Part shown: positions 52,660 through 61,753 of the stretch, in pieces
Position numbering within the stretch: position 1 is the first letter of the stretch
How the letters are laid out: each line of letters starts with the position of its first letter
DNA from: Trichodesmium sp002260545
GTDB lineage: Bacteria > Cyanobacteriota > Cyanobacteriia > Cyanobacteriales > Microcoleaceae
Length of the DNA stretch: 64,000 bases
Direction of reading: 5' to 3'
NCBI RefSeq assembly: GCF_050016015.1
Contig: NZ_JBNHEQ010000243.1
Span: forward strand, 1 to 64,000
The notes under the pieces: generated by a model
Seen by the model: only the letters and a program-made list of their open reading frames with translations
Database searches by the model: none
What the model was told of the DNA's origin: nothing
Translations under genes and position numbers: made by a program

Positions 52660-53853
52660 ATGCCCTTACCAATACAAACCAATATTGCTATCGTAGGTGC
52701 GGGACCCCATTCCCTAACTTTAGTAACTCATCTGTTGCAAAAACGAGAAAAGTATCGCCATAAAATAATAGCATTTGACCCCAGTGGGACTTGGATGAGT
52801 CAATGGCGACAGCAGTTTGCAGCCCAAGAAATACCCCACTTGCGATCGCCCGCCGTTCACCACCCAGATCCAGATCCCTATTCCCTGCGTCGGTTTGCTG
52901 AACATCGCCCAAACGAACTATTCCCTCCCTACGACCTACCTGGAACAAAACTATTTCAAGAATTTTCCCAAGATGTAGTTAGTCGCTGGCAGTTAGAAGA
53001 CAAAGTATACAAAGCATCAGTGACAAACATTGCTCCCATAACTTACCGAGGGAACCCTCAGTTTCGAGTCGAACTAGATGATGGCAACTCAACCATAGCT
53101 CGTCAAGTAGTCGTAGCTAATGGTGGGGGAAAACCGCAACTTCCAGAATGGGCGAAAAAAATTTCCACCCCCTATCCAAGCGAAAGCCTTTATCACTCCC
53201 ACAAAGTAGACTTGCAAAGTTTGCGACTCAAAGGGGAAAAAGTGCTAATTATCGGTGGGGGTTTAACTAGCGGTCACTTAGCATTGGGAGCCTTAAAACG
53301 AGGCGCAAACGTAGCCTTGATGCTAAGACGTAAGCTCAAAGAGAAACTATTTGATGCGGAACCCGGTTGGTTAGGACCAAAATATTTAAAAGGTTTTAGC
53401 GCTGAAACTGACTGGCAAAAACGATGGCAGTTAATTCAACAAGCACGAGATGGCGGTTCCATGACACCAGCTGTGATGACTCAGTTGCGCCGTTACCAAC
53501 ACCAAGACGAGTTATCTATTTTTGAGGAATGTCAGGTAGTTAGTGCTGAGTTTGTTAGCGATCGCTGGCAACTAAAATGTGATGATGGAATGAGGTGGGA
53601 GGGCGATCGTATCTGGTTAGCAACAGGTACAAAACTTGATGTCACACAACAACCTATCTTGAAAGAAGTCTTGCATACCCACCCACTGGAAATAGTCAAT
53701 GGGTTGCCAGTATTAGATGAATATTTGTGCTGGTCTGGTTGTAAACTATTTATTATGGGTGGGCTAGCTGCTTTGCAAGTAGGACCTGTCGCCAGAAACC
53801 TATCGGGGGCAAGGATGGCAAGTCGCCGTATTCTATCAGGATTGAAAAGTTGA
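52660..53853 (+). CDS. FAD/NAD(P)-binding oxidoreductase (flavin monooxygenase-like)
   Basis: 397 residues from ATG 52660; an in-frame TTG lies 5 codons upstream. FAD Rossmann motif IAIVGAGPHSLTLVTHLL near the N-terminus, and an NAD(P) Rossmann motif VLIIGGGLTSGHLALGALKR in the middle. IWLATGTKLD is the usual ATG-type motif of flavin-containing monooxygenases, and LFIMGGLAALQVGPVARNLS closes the FAD site. LRSPAVHHPDPDPYSLRRF after the FAD domain resembles lysine/ornithine N-hydroxylase-like proteins. Substrate unknown. A Fur/Zur box sits in its promoter, so it is probably induced by metal shortage. It is bracketed by two inverted ~217-bp repeats. Confidence 0.83.
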   Translation: MPLPIQTNIAIVGAGPHSLTLVTHLLQKREKYRHKIIAFDPSGTWMSQWRQQFAAQEIPHLRSPAVHHPDPDPYSLRRFAEHRPNELFPPYDLPGTKLFQEFSQDVVSRWQLEDKVYKASVTNIAPITYRGNPQFRVELDDGNSTIARQVVVANGGGKPQLPEWAKKISTPYPSESLYHSHKVDLQSLRLKGEKVLIIGGGLTSGHLALGALKRGANVALMLRRKLKEKLFDAEPGWLGPKYLKGFSAETDWQKRWQLIQQARDGGSMTPAVMTQLRRYQHQDELSIFEECQVVSAEFVSDRWQLKCDDGMRWEGDRIWLATGTKLDVTQQPILKEVLHTHPLEIVNGLPVLDEYLCWSGCKLFIMGGLAALQVGPVARNLSGARMASRRILSGLKS

Positions 53854-53856
53854 ACT

Positions 53857-54072
53857 ATACCAATTTGATCAATGTTTGCTACAAATATCTAGGGGAATTT
53901 TTAGGAGTCAGGAGGTAGGGACGTTGCATAAGGGCGTCCGTACGGAGTCGCATGGGAATGGCTTTAATACCATTTGTTAGGTCATAAATCATCTTTTTTG
54001 TCAAAAAGACATCTGTGATAAAATCTTTTTATCGCCCTTACTATTCGTAAGATTCTTTTTTTTAAATGGTAT
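53857..54072 (-). repeat. 216-bp ATACC...GGTAT element, copy B
   Basis: Inverted partner of 51943-52159. Its right end AAATGGTATTATGG runs up to 13 bases before the next gene's ATG, so this element supplies the 5' region of the P-loop gene. Confidence 0.85.
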
Positions 54073-54084
54073 TATGGAAGAAAA

Positions 54085-54852
54085 ATGTCAAAACCTATAA
54101 TTACTGTAGTAGCGGGTCCACCAGGAGTCGGCAAAACAAATTTTATTCGGGAACAAATCCCCAAAGATAGTCCTGCTGTTTATTTCAGCCCTGGTACTGG
54201 GAATGTTCCCATTGACCACACTTGCCTTGCTACGGATTTTCCCAATCTAAAAATTATTACTGATGCTCAACAGTCAGAACTCTTAGAATATCTTGCTAAT
54301 GGTACAGTTGCTTTCATCGAATTAGGATTTTATTTAGAGCTAGATGCAATGTCATCACTGCTTGATAACATTCCTAGCAGTCGTATTGCTATTATCCCAC
54401 CGGGAACAGAAAATAGCGAATGGCATCAGTGGGCGAACCAAACTTTAGAAGGACTTGCTATTGAGAGTAATATTAATAACTGTCAATTTTGGCGATCGCC
54501 CACCAACGGTCAAATCATCGATCCGGCAAGTTTAGATGTTTTTTGGTATGATGAATTAACCGCTGGAGCTTATGGTCAAATCATGCGTGCTAAAGCAATT
54601 TTTGATATTGCTGACGGACGTGCTTTTTCCTTTAATTTTGTATTAGGAAAAGAGACTGAATATCAAGAATTAAATTTACCAAGATGGTTAAAAGGTAGAC
54701 CAGAACGCTTTAGTGGAATTGAAGTTTTTGGTAATAACTTAAATCAAAAAGCTTTGGTAGAAACTTTACAAGATTGTTGTTTACCCGATGAAGCAATTTT
54801 AGCTTATCAACAACAAGTAAAAGAAACATTAGAAACAATGGATAATGGATAA
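54085..54852 (+). CDS. P-loop NTPase, CobW-like
   Basis: 255 residues. Walker A GPPGVGKT at 11-18; TVAFIELGFYLEL where Walker B would be; C-terminal FSGIEVFGNNLNQKALVETL resembles the end of the CobW_C domain (FxGxNLxxxxL). It lacks the CxCC metal motif of true COG0523 proteins but has a CC pair near residue 231 (LQDCCLPDE). GTPase specificity motifs are not clear. A role in metal handling is suggested by the fold and by neighbouring Fur/Zur-boxed genes. The last four codons (MDNG) come from a GGATAATGGATAATGG repeat that starts at the stop. Confidence 0.72.
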   Translation: MSKPIITVVAGPPGVGKTNFIREQIPKDSPAVYFSPGTGNVPIDHTCLATDFPNLKIITDAQQSELLEYLANGTVAFIELGFYLELDAMSSLLDNIPSSRIAIIPPGTENSEWHQWANQTLEGLAIESNINNCQFWRSPTNGQIIDPASLDVFWYDELTAGAYGQIMRAKAIFDIADGRAFSFNFVLGKETEYQELNLPRWLKGRPERFSGIEVFGNNLNQKALVETLQDCCLPDEAILAYQQQVKETLETMDNG

Positions 54853-55118
54853 TGGATAATGGATAATTAATAATTGAATAATTCTGGTTTAAAGCCTCCC
54901 CTTTTAAAGGGAAAAAAAGAAATAATATTACCTTCTATTCAATCAATATAGCAGTTTTCAGTAGGCGTGAGGTACATCGAACGATCCCCCTAAATCCCCC
55001 TTATAAAGGGGGACTTCCACTTTCCCCCTTCTCAAGGGGGGTTAGGGGGGATCGAAAGAACTGTACCTCACTAGATTGGGAAATGCTATAACGGTTTTAA
55101 CCAGAGGTAATTATCCAT
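54838..55118. repeat. ATTATC / GGCTTTAAACC repeat, copy 9, split by a second element
   Basis: ATGGATAATGGATAATGG units and GGTTTAAAGCCTCCCCTTTT on the left; GGTTTTAACCAGAGGTAATT on the right. In between lies the 144-bp element at 54947-55090. The insertion order is therefore readable: this repeat first, the other later. Confidence 0.7.
54947..55090. repeat. 144-bp element with TATAGCA ends and CCCCCTT hairpin, inserted in copy 9
   Basis: The ends TATAGCAGTTTTC and GGGAAATGCTATA are imperfect inverted repeats, with GTGAGGTAC and GTACCTCAC inside them as exact inverted repeats. The centre is GATCCCCCTAAATCCCCCTT with AAGGGGGGTTAGGGGGGATC, a motif common in cyanobacterial intergenic DNA. Confidence 0.8.
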
Positions 55119-55119
55119 T

Positions 55120-55267
55120 ATACCAATTTGAAAAAAGAATGTTACAAATAGTTCCAAACTTTGGATGTCGAATGATTTGCTTAAATTACTGAATAATCAA
55201 AGTTTTGAGCTATAAAATATTACTTTTGAATTTTGAATTTTGACTTTTGAATTCCGTGAAACGGTAT
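55120..55267. repeat. 148-bp ATACC...GGTAT element before the metallophosphoesterase
   Basis: Ends ATACCAATTTGAAAAAAGAA and TTCCGTGAAACGGTAT; relative of 18526-18668. Its right end lies 37 bases before the true ATG. Confidence 0.7.
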
Positions 55268-55303
55268 TATCAATTATCAATTAATGAAAGAGGAAAAATT
55301 AGT

Positions 55304-56119
55304 ATGAAAATCGCAGTTATGTCTTGCATTCATGGCAACTACGAAGCTTTAAATTCTGTATTAATGGATATAGAAAAACAGAAAGCAGAGAAAATTTTCT
55401 GTGTGGGAGATTTAGTCGGTTATGGTCCCCATCCTAACGCCGTTGTCGAGCAAATTCGCAGTTTAGATATTCCCACAGTTTTAGGTTGTTGGGATGAAGA
55501 TATTGTGGAGGGATTAAATTCTTGTGAATGTAGTTATCCTTCTATATTAGCAGAGAAACGTGGCAAGTTAGCCCACGAATGGACTGATCGAGAAATTAAT
55601 CCAGAAACGCGAGAATATTTAGCATCTTTACCTCATACTTTGAAAGAAGAAAATATGTGTTTTGTTCATGGTAGTCCTCATAGTAACCATGAATATTTAT
55701 TGCCAGATTTAGATGGATTTTTAGCAGTTGAAAGAGTCTTAAGTAGTGGTGCTGATGTATTGTTTTGCGGTCATACTCATGTACCTTATGTTCGGACTCT
55801 TGATGCTGGTCAATTATTAGTTAAAGTTAGTAGTTTGGGGAGGGAAAATTTAGAGTCAAACAGTTGTATTGCTCCTCTGAAAAAAATTGTTAATGTTGGT
55901 TCTGTAGGAGAACCTCGTCATGGCAGACCGAATGCTACTTATGTTATTTATGACAATGAAACAGGAGAAGTAAATATTCGAGAGATTCCCTATGATTATC
56001 AACTTACTTGTGAAGCTATAGTTAATAAGGGGTTGCCAGAAATTTTTGCTTGGCGTTTGGCAAGAGGTTTAGAGTTTGCTGAAAAAGCTGATGACCCTAC
56101 TCATATTTGTGAGAGATAA
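55304..56119 (+). CDS. Metallophosphoesterase with substituted metal ligands
   Basis: 271 residues from the ATG at 55304 (MKIAVMSCIHGN; AAGAGG ribosome binding site upstream). An upstream TTG at 55247 falls in a repeat and is discarded. Calcineurin-like phosphoesterase fold: SCIHGN where SDIHGN is expected (Cys for the first metal Asp, His kept), GDLVGYGPHP (Asp kept), GCWDED in place of GNHD/GNWD (Cys for Asn), CFVHGSPH and LFCGHTHVPY (kept). Two ligands are thus cysteines. This may be a family trait that alters metal preference. VGSVGEPRHGRPNATYVIYD closes the domain. First of two tandem homologues; substrate unknown. Confidence 0.82.
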   Translation: MKIAVMSCIHGNYEALNSVLMDIEKQKAEKIFCVGDLVGYGPHPNAVVEQIRSLDIPTVLGCWDEDIVEGLNSCECSYPSILAEKRGKLAHEWTDREINPETREYLASLPHTLKEENMCFVHGSPHSNHEYLLPDLDGFLAVERVLSSGADVLFCGHTHVPYVRTLDAGQLLVKVSSLGRENLESNSCIAPLKKIVNVGSVGEPRHGRPNATYVIYDNETGEVNIREIPYDYQLTCEAIVNKGLPEIFAWRLARGLEFAEKADDPTHICER

Positions 56120-56149
56120 GTAATAATTAATAACTAATAATTAATAATT

Positions 56150-56271
56150 ATAGCAATCTTAAATAGGTTGTACGATTTTATCGTAGGGGTTTGGTTTCCA
56201 AATCCCTTAGCACTTGGGTTTGGAGACCAAACCCCTACAGCTTTTTCTCACATCTCATTCCTGATTGCTAT
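56150..56271. repeat. 122-bp element with ATAGCAATC ends and an inner GGTTTGG palindrome
   Basis: Ends ATAGCAATC and GATTGCTAT; inside, GTAGGGGTTTGGTTTCCAAA and TTGGAGACCAAACCCCTAC pair. Related to the 5031-5169 element by its ends. Confidence 0.65.
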
Positions 56272-56326
56272 ATCCATTATCAATTTAATCTCACTTTATC
56301 TAATCTAAAAAAAAGCAAAAAATTAT

Positions 56327-57049
56327 ATGAATTATTGGGCAATATTAAGCGGAATAGAAGGAAACATCACAGCTTATGAAGCGGTACTTGCTGATATTAA
56401 AAAACAGAAATATCCTGTAGAAGCTTTATATATTTTAGGAGATTTAGTCGGGCTAAATACAGATTGCAAAAAATTAGTAGAGCGAGTACGTTATCCCCAA
56501 AAAAACGAACTTATACCTCAAGTCTGTACGGGATGGTGGGAAGAACAATCTTTAATTTTACATGGATTAACTACCACAAATGAACCGACAGAATTAATAG
56601 CAGAATATGGTATGGATGCTGTGAAAATATTATGGGATAATGTGGATAGAGAAACAGTAGAATGGTTGAGAAATTTACCTTTTGGTTTTTCTGAGCTTGA
56701 CTGTTTATTAATTCACGGTAGCACTTTGGGGGTAAGCGATAAATTGACTCCCGATACTCCACCCATACAAATGTTAGATAGATTAATGCGTTTTGGCGTT
56801 AATAATTTATTTTGTGGTCGCTCTGGTTTAGCTTTTCAATATCAGTTGGAAAATGGTTCGGTGAATAGTGGGGTGACAAAGTTGGGAGCTGAAGTGGGTG
56901 CTATTGAAACAACATCATCTACTCAAACTTTGACAACACTCCGTCAGGTTATAGGGGTAGGTAATGTGGGAAGTTTGCCCGGAAATGCTACCTATACTCT
57001 TTATAATCCTGGTACTAATGAAGTTAAATTTAGAACTGTAAACTATTGA
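56327..57049 (+). CDS. Degenerate metallophosphoesterase paralogue
   Basis: 240 residues, related along its length to the preceding gene (GDLVGLNTD against GDLVGYGPH; VGNVGSLPGNATYTLYN against VGSVGEPRHGRPNATYVIY). The metal site is gone: SGIEGN for SDIHGN, TGWWEEQ for GNxDE, LIHGSTL without the second His, and LFCGRSGLAF for GHTH. It probably cannot bind two metals, so it is a pseudoenzyme, perhaps a partner or regulator of the first. The frame is intact and the fold residues are kept, which argues against simple decay. ATG at 56327. Confidence 0.78.
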   Translation: MNYWAILSGIEGNITAYEAVLADIKKQKYPVEALYILGDLVGLNTDCKKLVERVRYPQKNELIPQVCTGWWEEQSLILHGLTTTNEPTELIAEYGMDAVKILWDNVDRETVEWLRNLPFGFSELDCLLIHGSTLGVSDKLTPDTPPIQMLDRLMRFGVNNLFCGRSGLAFQYQLENGSVNSGVTKLGAEVGAIETTSSTQTLTTLRQVIGVGNVGSLPGNATYTLYNPGTNEVKFRTVNY

Positions 57050-57350
57050 AAATGGCTAGGTTATTTAGTGGAATAAAAGGTTAAATTTTTCACCATGCTA
57101 TCAACTGTAGATAATACTAATTAGGGTTTGCTAAAAAAGTTTTTTTGTAGGGTAGGTAATGTGGGAAGTTTGCCCGGAAATGCAACCTATACTCTTCATA
57201 AAACGACCGCTTTTTCATCCCCTTGAAACTTTTATTTTTTCGTAAATCATGGCTTACTACTGCCTCACCAATATTTTGTGTTAGAAAACTGGCTTTTTTT
57301 TAGAGAATGATTATCATTATTATAAAGTATCTATTGGAGAATGTCTGCTT
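57050..57350. other. Gap with a copied fragment and Fur/Zur box 2
   Basis: At 57149-57200 a 50-bp segment (GTAGGTAATGTGGGAAGTTT, then GCCCGGAAATGCAACCTATA) duplicates 56957-57008 of the pseudoenzyme gene almost exactly, joined to AAAACGACCGC. The Fur/Zur palindrome is at 57306-57318. Confidence 0.75.
57306..57318. promoter_or_regulatory. Fur/Zur-type box 2
   Basis: Same 13-bp palindrome AATGATTATCATT, 32 bases before the GTG start at 57351. Confidence 0.7.
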
Positions 57351-58472
57351 GTGAAAAAAACTAATGATCGTTTTGAAGTTGTAATTGTGGGGGCTGGGGC
57401 TGCTGGAATTGGCTGCGCCGTAGTCTTAAAAGATTTAGGAATTGAAAACTTTGTCATTTTAGAACGACATCAAGTCGGGGCTTCTTTTAGCCGTTGGCCA
57501 GAAGAAATGAAATTCATTACGCCGTCGTTTCCCAGTCATGGTTTTGGATTGCTGGATCTCAATGCAATAGTTTTAAATACTTCTCCTGCCCTCAGTTTTA
57601 GAAAGGAACATCTTTCGGGGGAAGAATATGCCATATATTTGGAGACTATAGCAGAGTATTTTCAACTACCTATAAAAACCGAGACAAATGTGAACACTAT
57701 TGGAGCTTTACCTCAAGGGAAAGGCTTTGTCTTGGAAACTTCTAAAGGCGAGTTGCAATCGCAGTTTGTGATTTGGGCAGCAGGAGAGTATCAATATCCC
57801 AATCTTAATCCTTTTCCAGGGGCAGAATTATGTATTCATAATTCCCAAATAAATTCTTGGAGAGAGCTTGAGGGGGACGAATTTGTAGTTATCGGAGGCT
57901 ATGAAAGCGGTGTAGATGCAGCGTCATTTTTGGCAGCATTAGGGAAAAAAGTAAAATTAATTGATCGCCAGAGTAGCTGGTTAAACTTAGACTCAGATCC
58001 TAGTGTTTCTCTGTCTCCTTATACCCTGAAACGTTTAGAAGTAGCTTATTCTATGGGTCGGATTGAACTAATTGGAGACCAGCACATTGAAGCAGTCAAA
58101 GCAGAAAAAAAAGGATATGTGGTGGAGAGCGAGTACGAAGAGTGGTTTAGTTCTACACCGCCAATTCTCTGTACGGGGTTTAATAGCAGTTTAGAACAAA
58201 TCGCACCTCTATTTGACTGGTCAAATGGTTATGCAGCTCTGACTCAAGAAGATGAGTCTACCCTAACTCCAGGATTATTTGTCGTCGGCCCTTCAGTGCG
58301 TCACGGCAATATAATTTTTTGTTTCATTTATAAATTTCGGCAGCGATTTGCTGTGGTAGGAAATGCGATCGCTCAACGCCTGGGAATCGATCCTACTCCA
58401 TTGGAAGCCTATCGCCGACAAGGTTTGTTCTTAGATGACCTTTCTTGCTGTAATGACGATTGTGTTTGTTGA
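57351..58472 (+). CDS. NAD(P)/FAD-dependent oxidoreductase with a Cys-rich tail
   Basis: 373 residues; starts at GTG. The FAD site VVIVGAGAAGIGCAVVLKDL is at the N-terminus. FVVIGGYESGVDAASFLAAL is the NAD(P) site. ILCTGFN and LFVVGPSVRHGNIIFCFIYK end the FAD domain. It resembles flavin monooxygenase/thioredoxin-reductase-like enzymes. The C-terminus QGLFLDDLSCCNDDCVC carries four Cys in nine residues, probably a metal-binding or redox tail. With the Fur/Zur box upstream and the FeoB-like gene later in the region, metal-linked redox (for example reduction before uptake) is an attractive but unproved idea. A copy of the 3' end of this gene lies at 61908. Confidence 0.85.
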   Translation: MKKTNDRFEVVIVGAGAAGIGCAVVLKDLGIENFVILERHQVGASFSRWPEEMKFITPSFPSHGFGLLDLNAIVLNTSPALSFRKEHLSGEEYAIYLETIAEYFQLPIKTETNVNTIGALPQGKGFVLETSKGELQSQFVIWAAGEYQYPNLNPFPGAELCIHNSQINSWRELEGDEFVVIGGYESGVDAASFLAALGKKVKLIDRQSSWLNLDSDPSVSLSPYTLKRLEVAYSMGRIELIGDQHIEAVKAEKKGYVVESEYEEWFSSTPPILCTGFNSSLEQIAPLFDWSNGYAALTQEDESTLTPGLFVVGPSVRHGNIIFCFIYKFRQRFAVVGNAIAQRLGIDPTPLEAYRRQGLFLDDLSCCNDDCVC

Positions 58473-58656
58473 ACTATAAGTTGTACGGGCTTGTTAACGA
58501 AATCGGGACCGCAGGCTGCCTGCGGGATGCGGGGCTGTTATTCGGATGAGGCCAGCAGGCAGGCTTGGGGGAGAAAACACTGCTAAAGGCATCCTTAAAG
58601 TACGACCTCTGGTCTCGATTCGCTGCAAATGACTGAATCGGGAAGGGTCAATAATA
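58473..58656. other. GC-rich junction after the FAD enzyme
   Basis: About 150 bases with GCAGGCTGCCTGCGGGATGC and CCAGCAGGCAGGCTTGGGGG, much richer in GC than the surroundings. No gene; may mark the border of acquired DNA. Confidence 0.5.
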
Positions 58657-59229
58657 TTACGTAACTCTAAATAGGTAATCTGCTAGCCAGGCACTAAAGG
58701 TTAGAATCTCATGAAAAAATAGTGGTTCTTTCTCGCCTCCAAGGATTGTGGCCACCAGATATAGTATTGCCAGGACGAAAAATGTTCCCAACAAGATTGG
58801 ACTGATAAGTCGGTTGCGAGCAGCATGCCAGGAAACCAGTAAAACTGATGGGATATTAAGTATTGCACAGGAAAGAAAGCCCGGTGCATAGCCTTCAAAG
58901 GTGAATTGCCAATATACGTGCTGCAAAGAGTTCGAAAACGGAATCATCAGGAAAAACGGGAAAACCATGAGTCCAGTGGCACGAACAGTAGGCAGAAGAC
59001 ACGCAATTCCAGTCCACAGAAATCCGATCAAAGTGATAAAAACCAACCAAGTGCGCAATGCCAAATCTGAAATCACAGTCCCATTCGAGAAATGCTCCAA
59101 CCACCAGGGCATTATGTTCCACTCTTCTATCTCGTGGAAAGTAAATGCCACAGGCACGATCCAAATGATTTTACGAAAGGGGAGTGAGGCGACCTGATCA
59201 AAAAGTGTGTGATAGATTTTCTGTGTCAT
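58657..59229 (-). CDS. HXXEE-domain integral membrane protein
   Basis: 190 residues with five or six hydrophobic helices. The first helix carries the signature HEIEEW (HxxEE), followed by a second in PFSNSLQHVYW (N...QH) that would face it in the membrane. The family's function is not known; the conserved His and Glu residues suggest metal binding or hydrolase chemistry in the membrane. Coding sequence somewhat GC-richer than its neighbours. Starts ATG 59227-59229; AAGGAGT lies just upstream on that strand as a ribosome binding site. Confidence 0.75.
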   Translation of the reverse strand: MTQKIYHTLFDQVASLPFRKIIWIVPVAFTFHEIEEWNIMPWWLEHFSNGTVISDLALRTWLVFITLIGFLWTGIACLLPTVRATGLMVFPFFLMIPFSNSLQHVYWQFTFEGYAPGFLSCAILNIPSVLLVSWHAARNRLISPILLGTFFVLAILYLVATILGGEKEPLFFHEILTFSAWLADYLFRVT

Positions 59230-59304
59230 AACTCCTTATGTCAAGAATAGTAAGAATTCGCGGAAAATATCCTAGTAAAAATCATTATTACTCTAGCGAA
59301 GCCT

Positions 59305-59439
59305 AACTATGAATTATACGGATTTTTTCCATCTAATCACCCCTAATACGGATTTTATTAAGATTTCATCCGCATAACACCCTGCATAGCGATGTTATAC
59401 GGAAATGTTCTGTCTAATTCCCTGAGATCGCGTTTTATT
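59305..59439. repeat. 135-bp direct repeat, left copy
   Basis: AACTATGAATTATACGGATT, CATCCGCATAACACCCTGCA, TAGCGATGTTATACGGAAAT and TAATTCCCTGAGATCGCGTT; contains an internal inverted repeat (CCGCATAACA with TGTTATACGG). The right copy at 61754-61886 is in the same orientation. The two bracket the decayed signalling genes. Confidence 0.85.
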
Positions 59440-59524
59440 AAGAATGCTGCGTTGCCAAAATTTATCGGTGGGATAGTAGGAGTTGAAGTGGGAAACGCAC
59501 CCTACAAGAACGGTGATCGCACTT

Positions 59525-59790
59525 TTATTTTATGTCTGCGTCTTGAAAGATGACTTGATTACGCCCATTTGCTTTCGCGTGATAGAGTCGTTGGTCTGCA
59601 TTATGTAACAGCTCTTCCATTTTCTGATCGCTCGTTTCACTCTCCACCGCACCAATGCTCACCGTTACTGAAATAACCTGCTCATCGGACAAGACAATCT
59701 GAAGATATTGAATATGCTGGCGAATTCTTTCAAGGATAATGACCCCATCCGATAACACTGTGTTTGGTAATAAGAGTGCAAATTCCTCTC
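59525..59790 (-). pseudogene. Diguanylate cyclase (GGDEF) C-terminal fragment
   Basis: EEFALLLPNTVLSDGVIILE (the E-E-F of GGEEF and beyond), VTVSIGAVESET and LLHNADQRLYHAKANGRNQV are the C-terminal half of a GGDEF domain, which makes cyclic di-GMP. The glycines of the active loop and everything upstream are missing. A short open frame of 77 codons begins inside it (ATG 59756-59758) but cannot be active. Confidence 0.82.
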
Positions 59791-59863
59791 TGACATTTTT
59801 ACAAAAATCTATATTTAGAGAACCTCAACGCCGAGAGCATTAGAGGTTAGGGGCTATCGCACT

Positions 59864-61389
59864 CTATTCCCTATTCCCTCTTCCCCAAGCAATTCCCTCA
59901 GTGTTAAAAAACGCAATGGTCTGCTGGAGTTGTTTGGATTGGGCAGAAAGGTCTTTAGCTATGGCGGCTAACTCTTCGGAGGTCGTCGCATTCTGCTGGG
60001 TAACACGGTCTAACTGCTGAATCGCTCGGTTAATTTGCTCAGTACCGCTGTTTTGTTCTTTGCTCACTGTACTAATTTCCTGGACTAACTCGGCAGTTTT
60101 TTGAATATCCGGCAGCAGTCCCCGCAGCATTGCCCCCGCTTTTTCGGCAACCATCACAGAAGCGTTCACTAGATCAGTAATCTCTGTAGTCGCTGTTTGG
60201 CTTCCTTCAGCCAACGCTCGCACCTCTGATGCTACCACAGCAAATCTTTGCCACTGACCTGAGTGCGTACCGCCTCAATGGAAGCATTTAATGAGAGCAT
60301 ACGGGTTTAGTGAGCAATATCCTCAATCATCGAAATTTTTTGAGCGATTTCCTGCATGGCAAGCACAGCCTCAGCAACTGCCTGCTCCGTTTCCCTGGCA
60401 TCGGCAGCGACCTGAATCGCCAACTGTTCGGTTTGCAGGGCATTTTCAGTATTTTTACGAATAGTATCTGTCATCTCCTTCATGGAGGAGGATACTTTCT
60501 CGGCAGCAACTGCCTGTGAGCTTGCCCCTTCTGACATCTCCGCCGCTCTAGCACTCATGGCATAACTCCCCTCTGCCACATTATCTGTCACACTCTTGAC
60601 ATCGATCATCACCCCCTGGAGCTTTTCGATAAAGAGGTTGAACCAATGGGCGACCTCTCCAATTTCATCATGGGAGGTGATCCTCAGCCGTCGGGTTAAA
60701 TCGCCCTCACCTTGAGCAATATCTTTAATCCGTTTGGTCATCAGCACGATCGGGGTTCTCAACATATTCGAGATCAGCCAAAACAGACCTAAAACGAAAA
60801 AAGACAGGAGCATGGTGACACTCAGAATAATACTTTTCACCGTATTCCGAGCCTCCGGAACTAGGATAGAGAATCGGCGGGAATTGTCTTGAAGAGTGCT
60901 AAGAGAAGCTTGGAATGCATCAACAAAGGACGCAGAGGAGATACGCCGATCCAAATAGTTATGGATACTCTCGTCAGCTTTATGGAGATCGACAATATCT
61001 TTTTCGCACAGATAAAATACCTCGCCAAAACCTAGCAGCGTGAAGGCAGATCGTTCAATGCCATTGACGGCATCAAGACAGGCTATGGGCAATTCCAATG
61101 TGTTGTCCAAGAGGGGTTGTCAGCCCATTTCTAGGCGTTCTGTGGAGTTGGCTGTAACCAGCGATGTGTCTACAGACTTATCCGGATGATGCAGTGTTTC
61201 TTGTAATTGATCGAGTTTAAGCTGCATCAACAGGACAAATTCAATATGCTCCCGCTCTAAGAATTGAAAGTACCCAGTTTTGGCAATTTCTATCATCCCA
61301 ACAATATTCATGAGAATGAGCGCAATGACTGTCACTCCCACGATCGCCAATTTTTTTCCGATTTTCTGATTCGCTAACCACTTAATCAT
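59864..61389 (-). pseudogene. Methyl-accepting chemotaxis protein gene with three lesions
   Basis: N-terminal membrane segment (GKKLAIVGVTVIALILMNIV), sensor region, second membrane segment (SIILSVTMLLSFFVLGLFWL), HAMP (TPIVLMTKRIKDIAQGEGDL) and signalling domain (ALAEGSQTATTEITDLVNAS). Lesions: a TGA at 61120-61122 in frame (EMG*QPLLD); a TAA at 60307-60309 in frame within IAH*TRMLSLNASIEA, where Gln is invariable in MCPs; and a frameshift near 60250, before FAVVASEVRALAEG. It is inactive. The block is GC-richer than the surroundings and lies between 135-bp direct repeats. Confidence 0.88.
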
Positions 61390-61753
61390 GATGTTCCTCA
61401 GAATTGCTGATCATAGCTAAAAACTTTCGGATACAGTGCTTTGCGCTGTTAAGCAATCAGTCATTGGATTAAACCCTATATCTTGCTCTATAATAAGGAG
61501 TAACTGCTATAGTCTACAACACCTTGCAAAAACATCTGAGTTAGCCCGAATAATATTTATATTCAGGGCAAACACATCATCTGAAATTGCCTGAATCATA
61601 ATTGCGAAAGGAAAGTATAGAGACAAGCTCTGCTTCCGATTTTCTCAAAAATTTCAAAGGGCTTCAAGAAGCGTCATATAATTTTACAGAAAAATAACAA
61701 ATTCTGCTGGAGAAGCAGAAATGGATCACCTTTCTTTAGGTCTTTATACGCGC

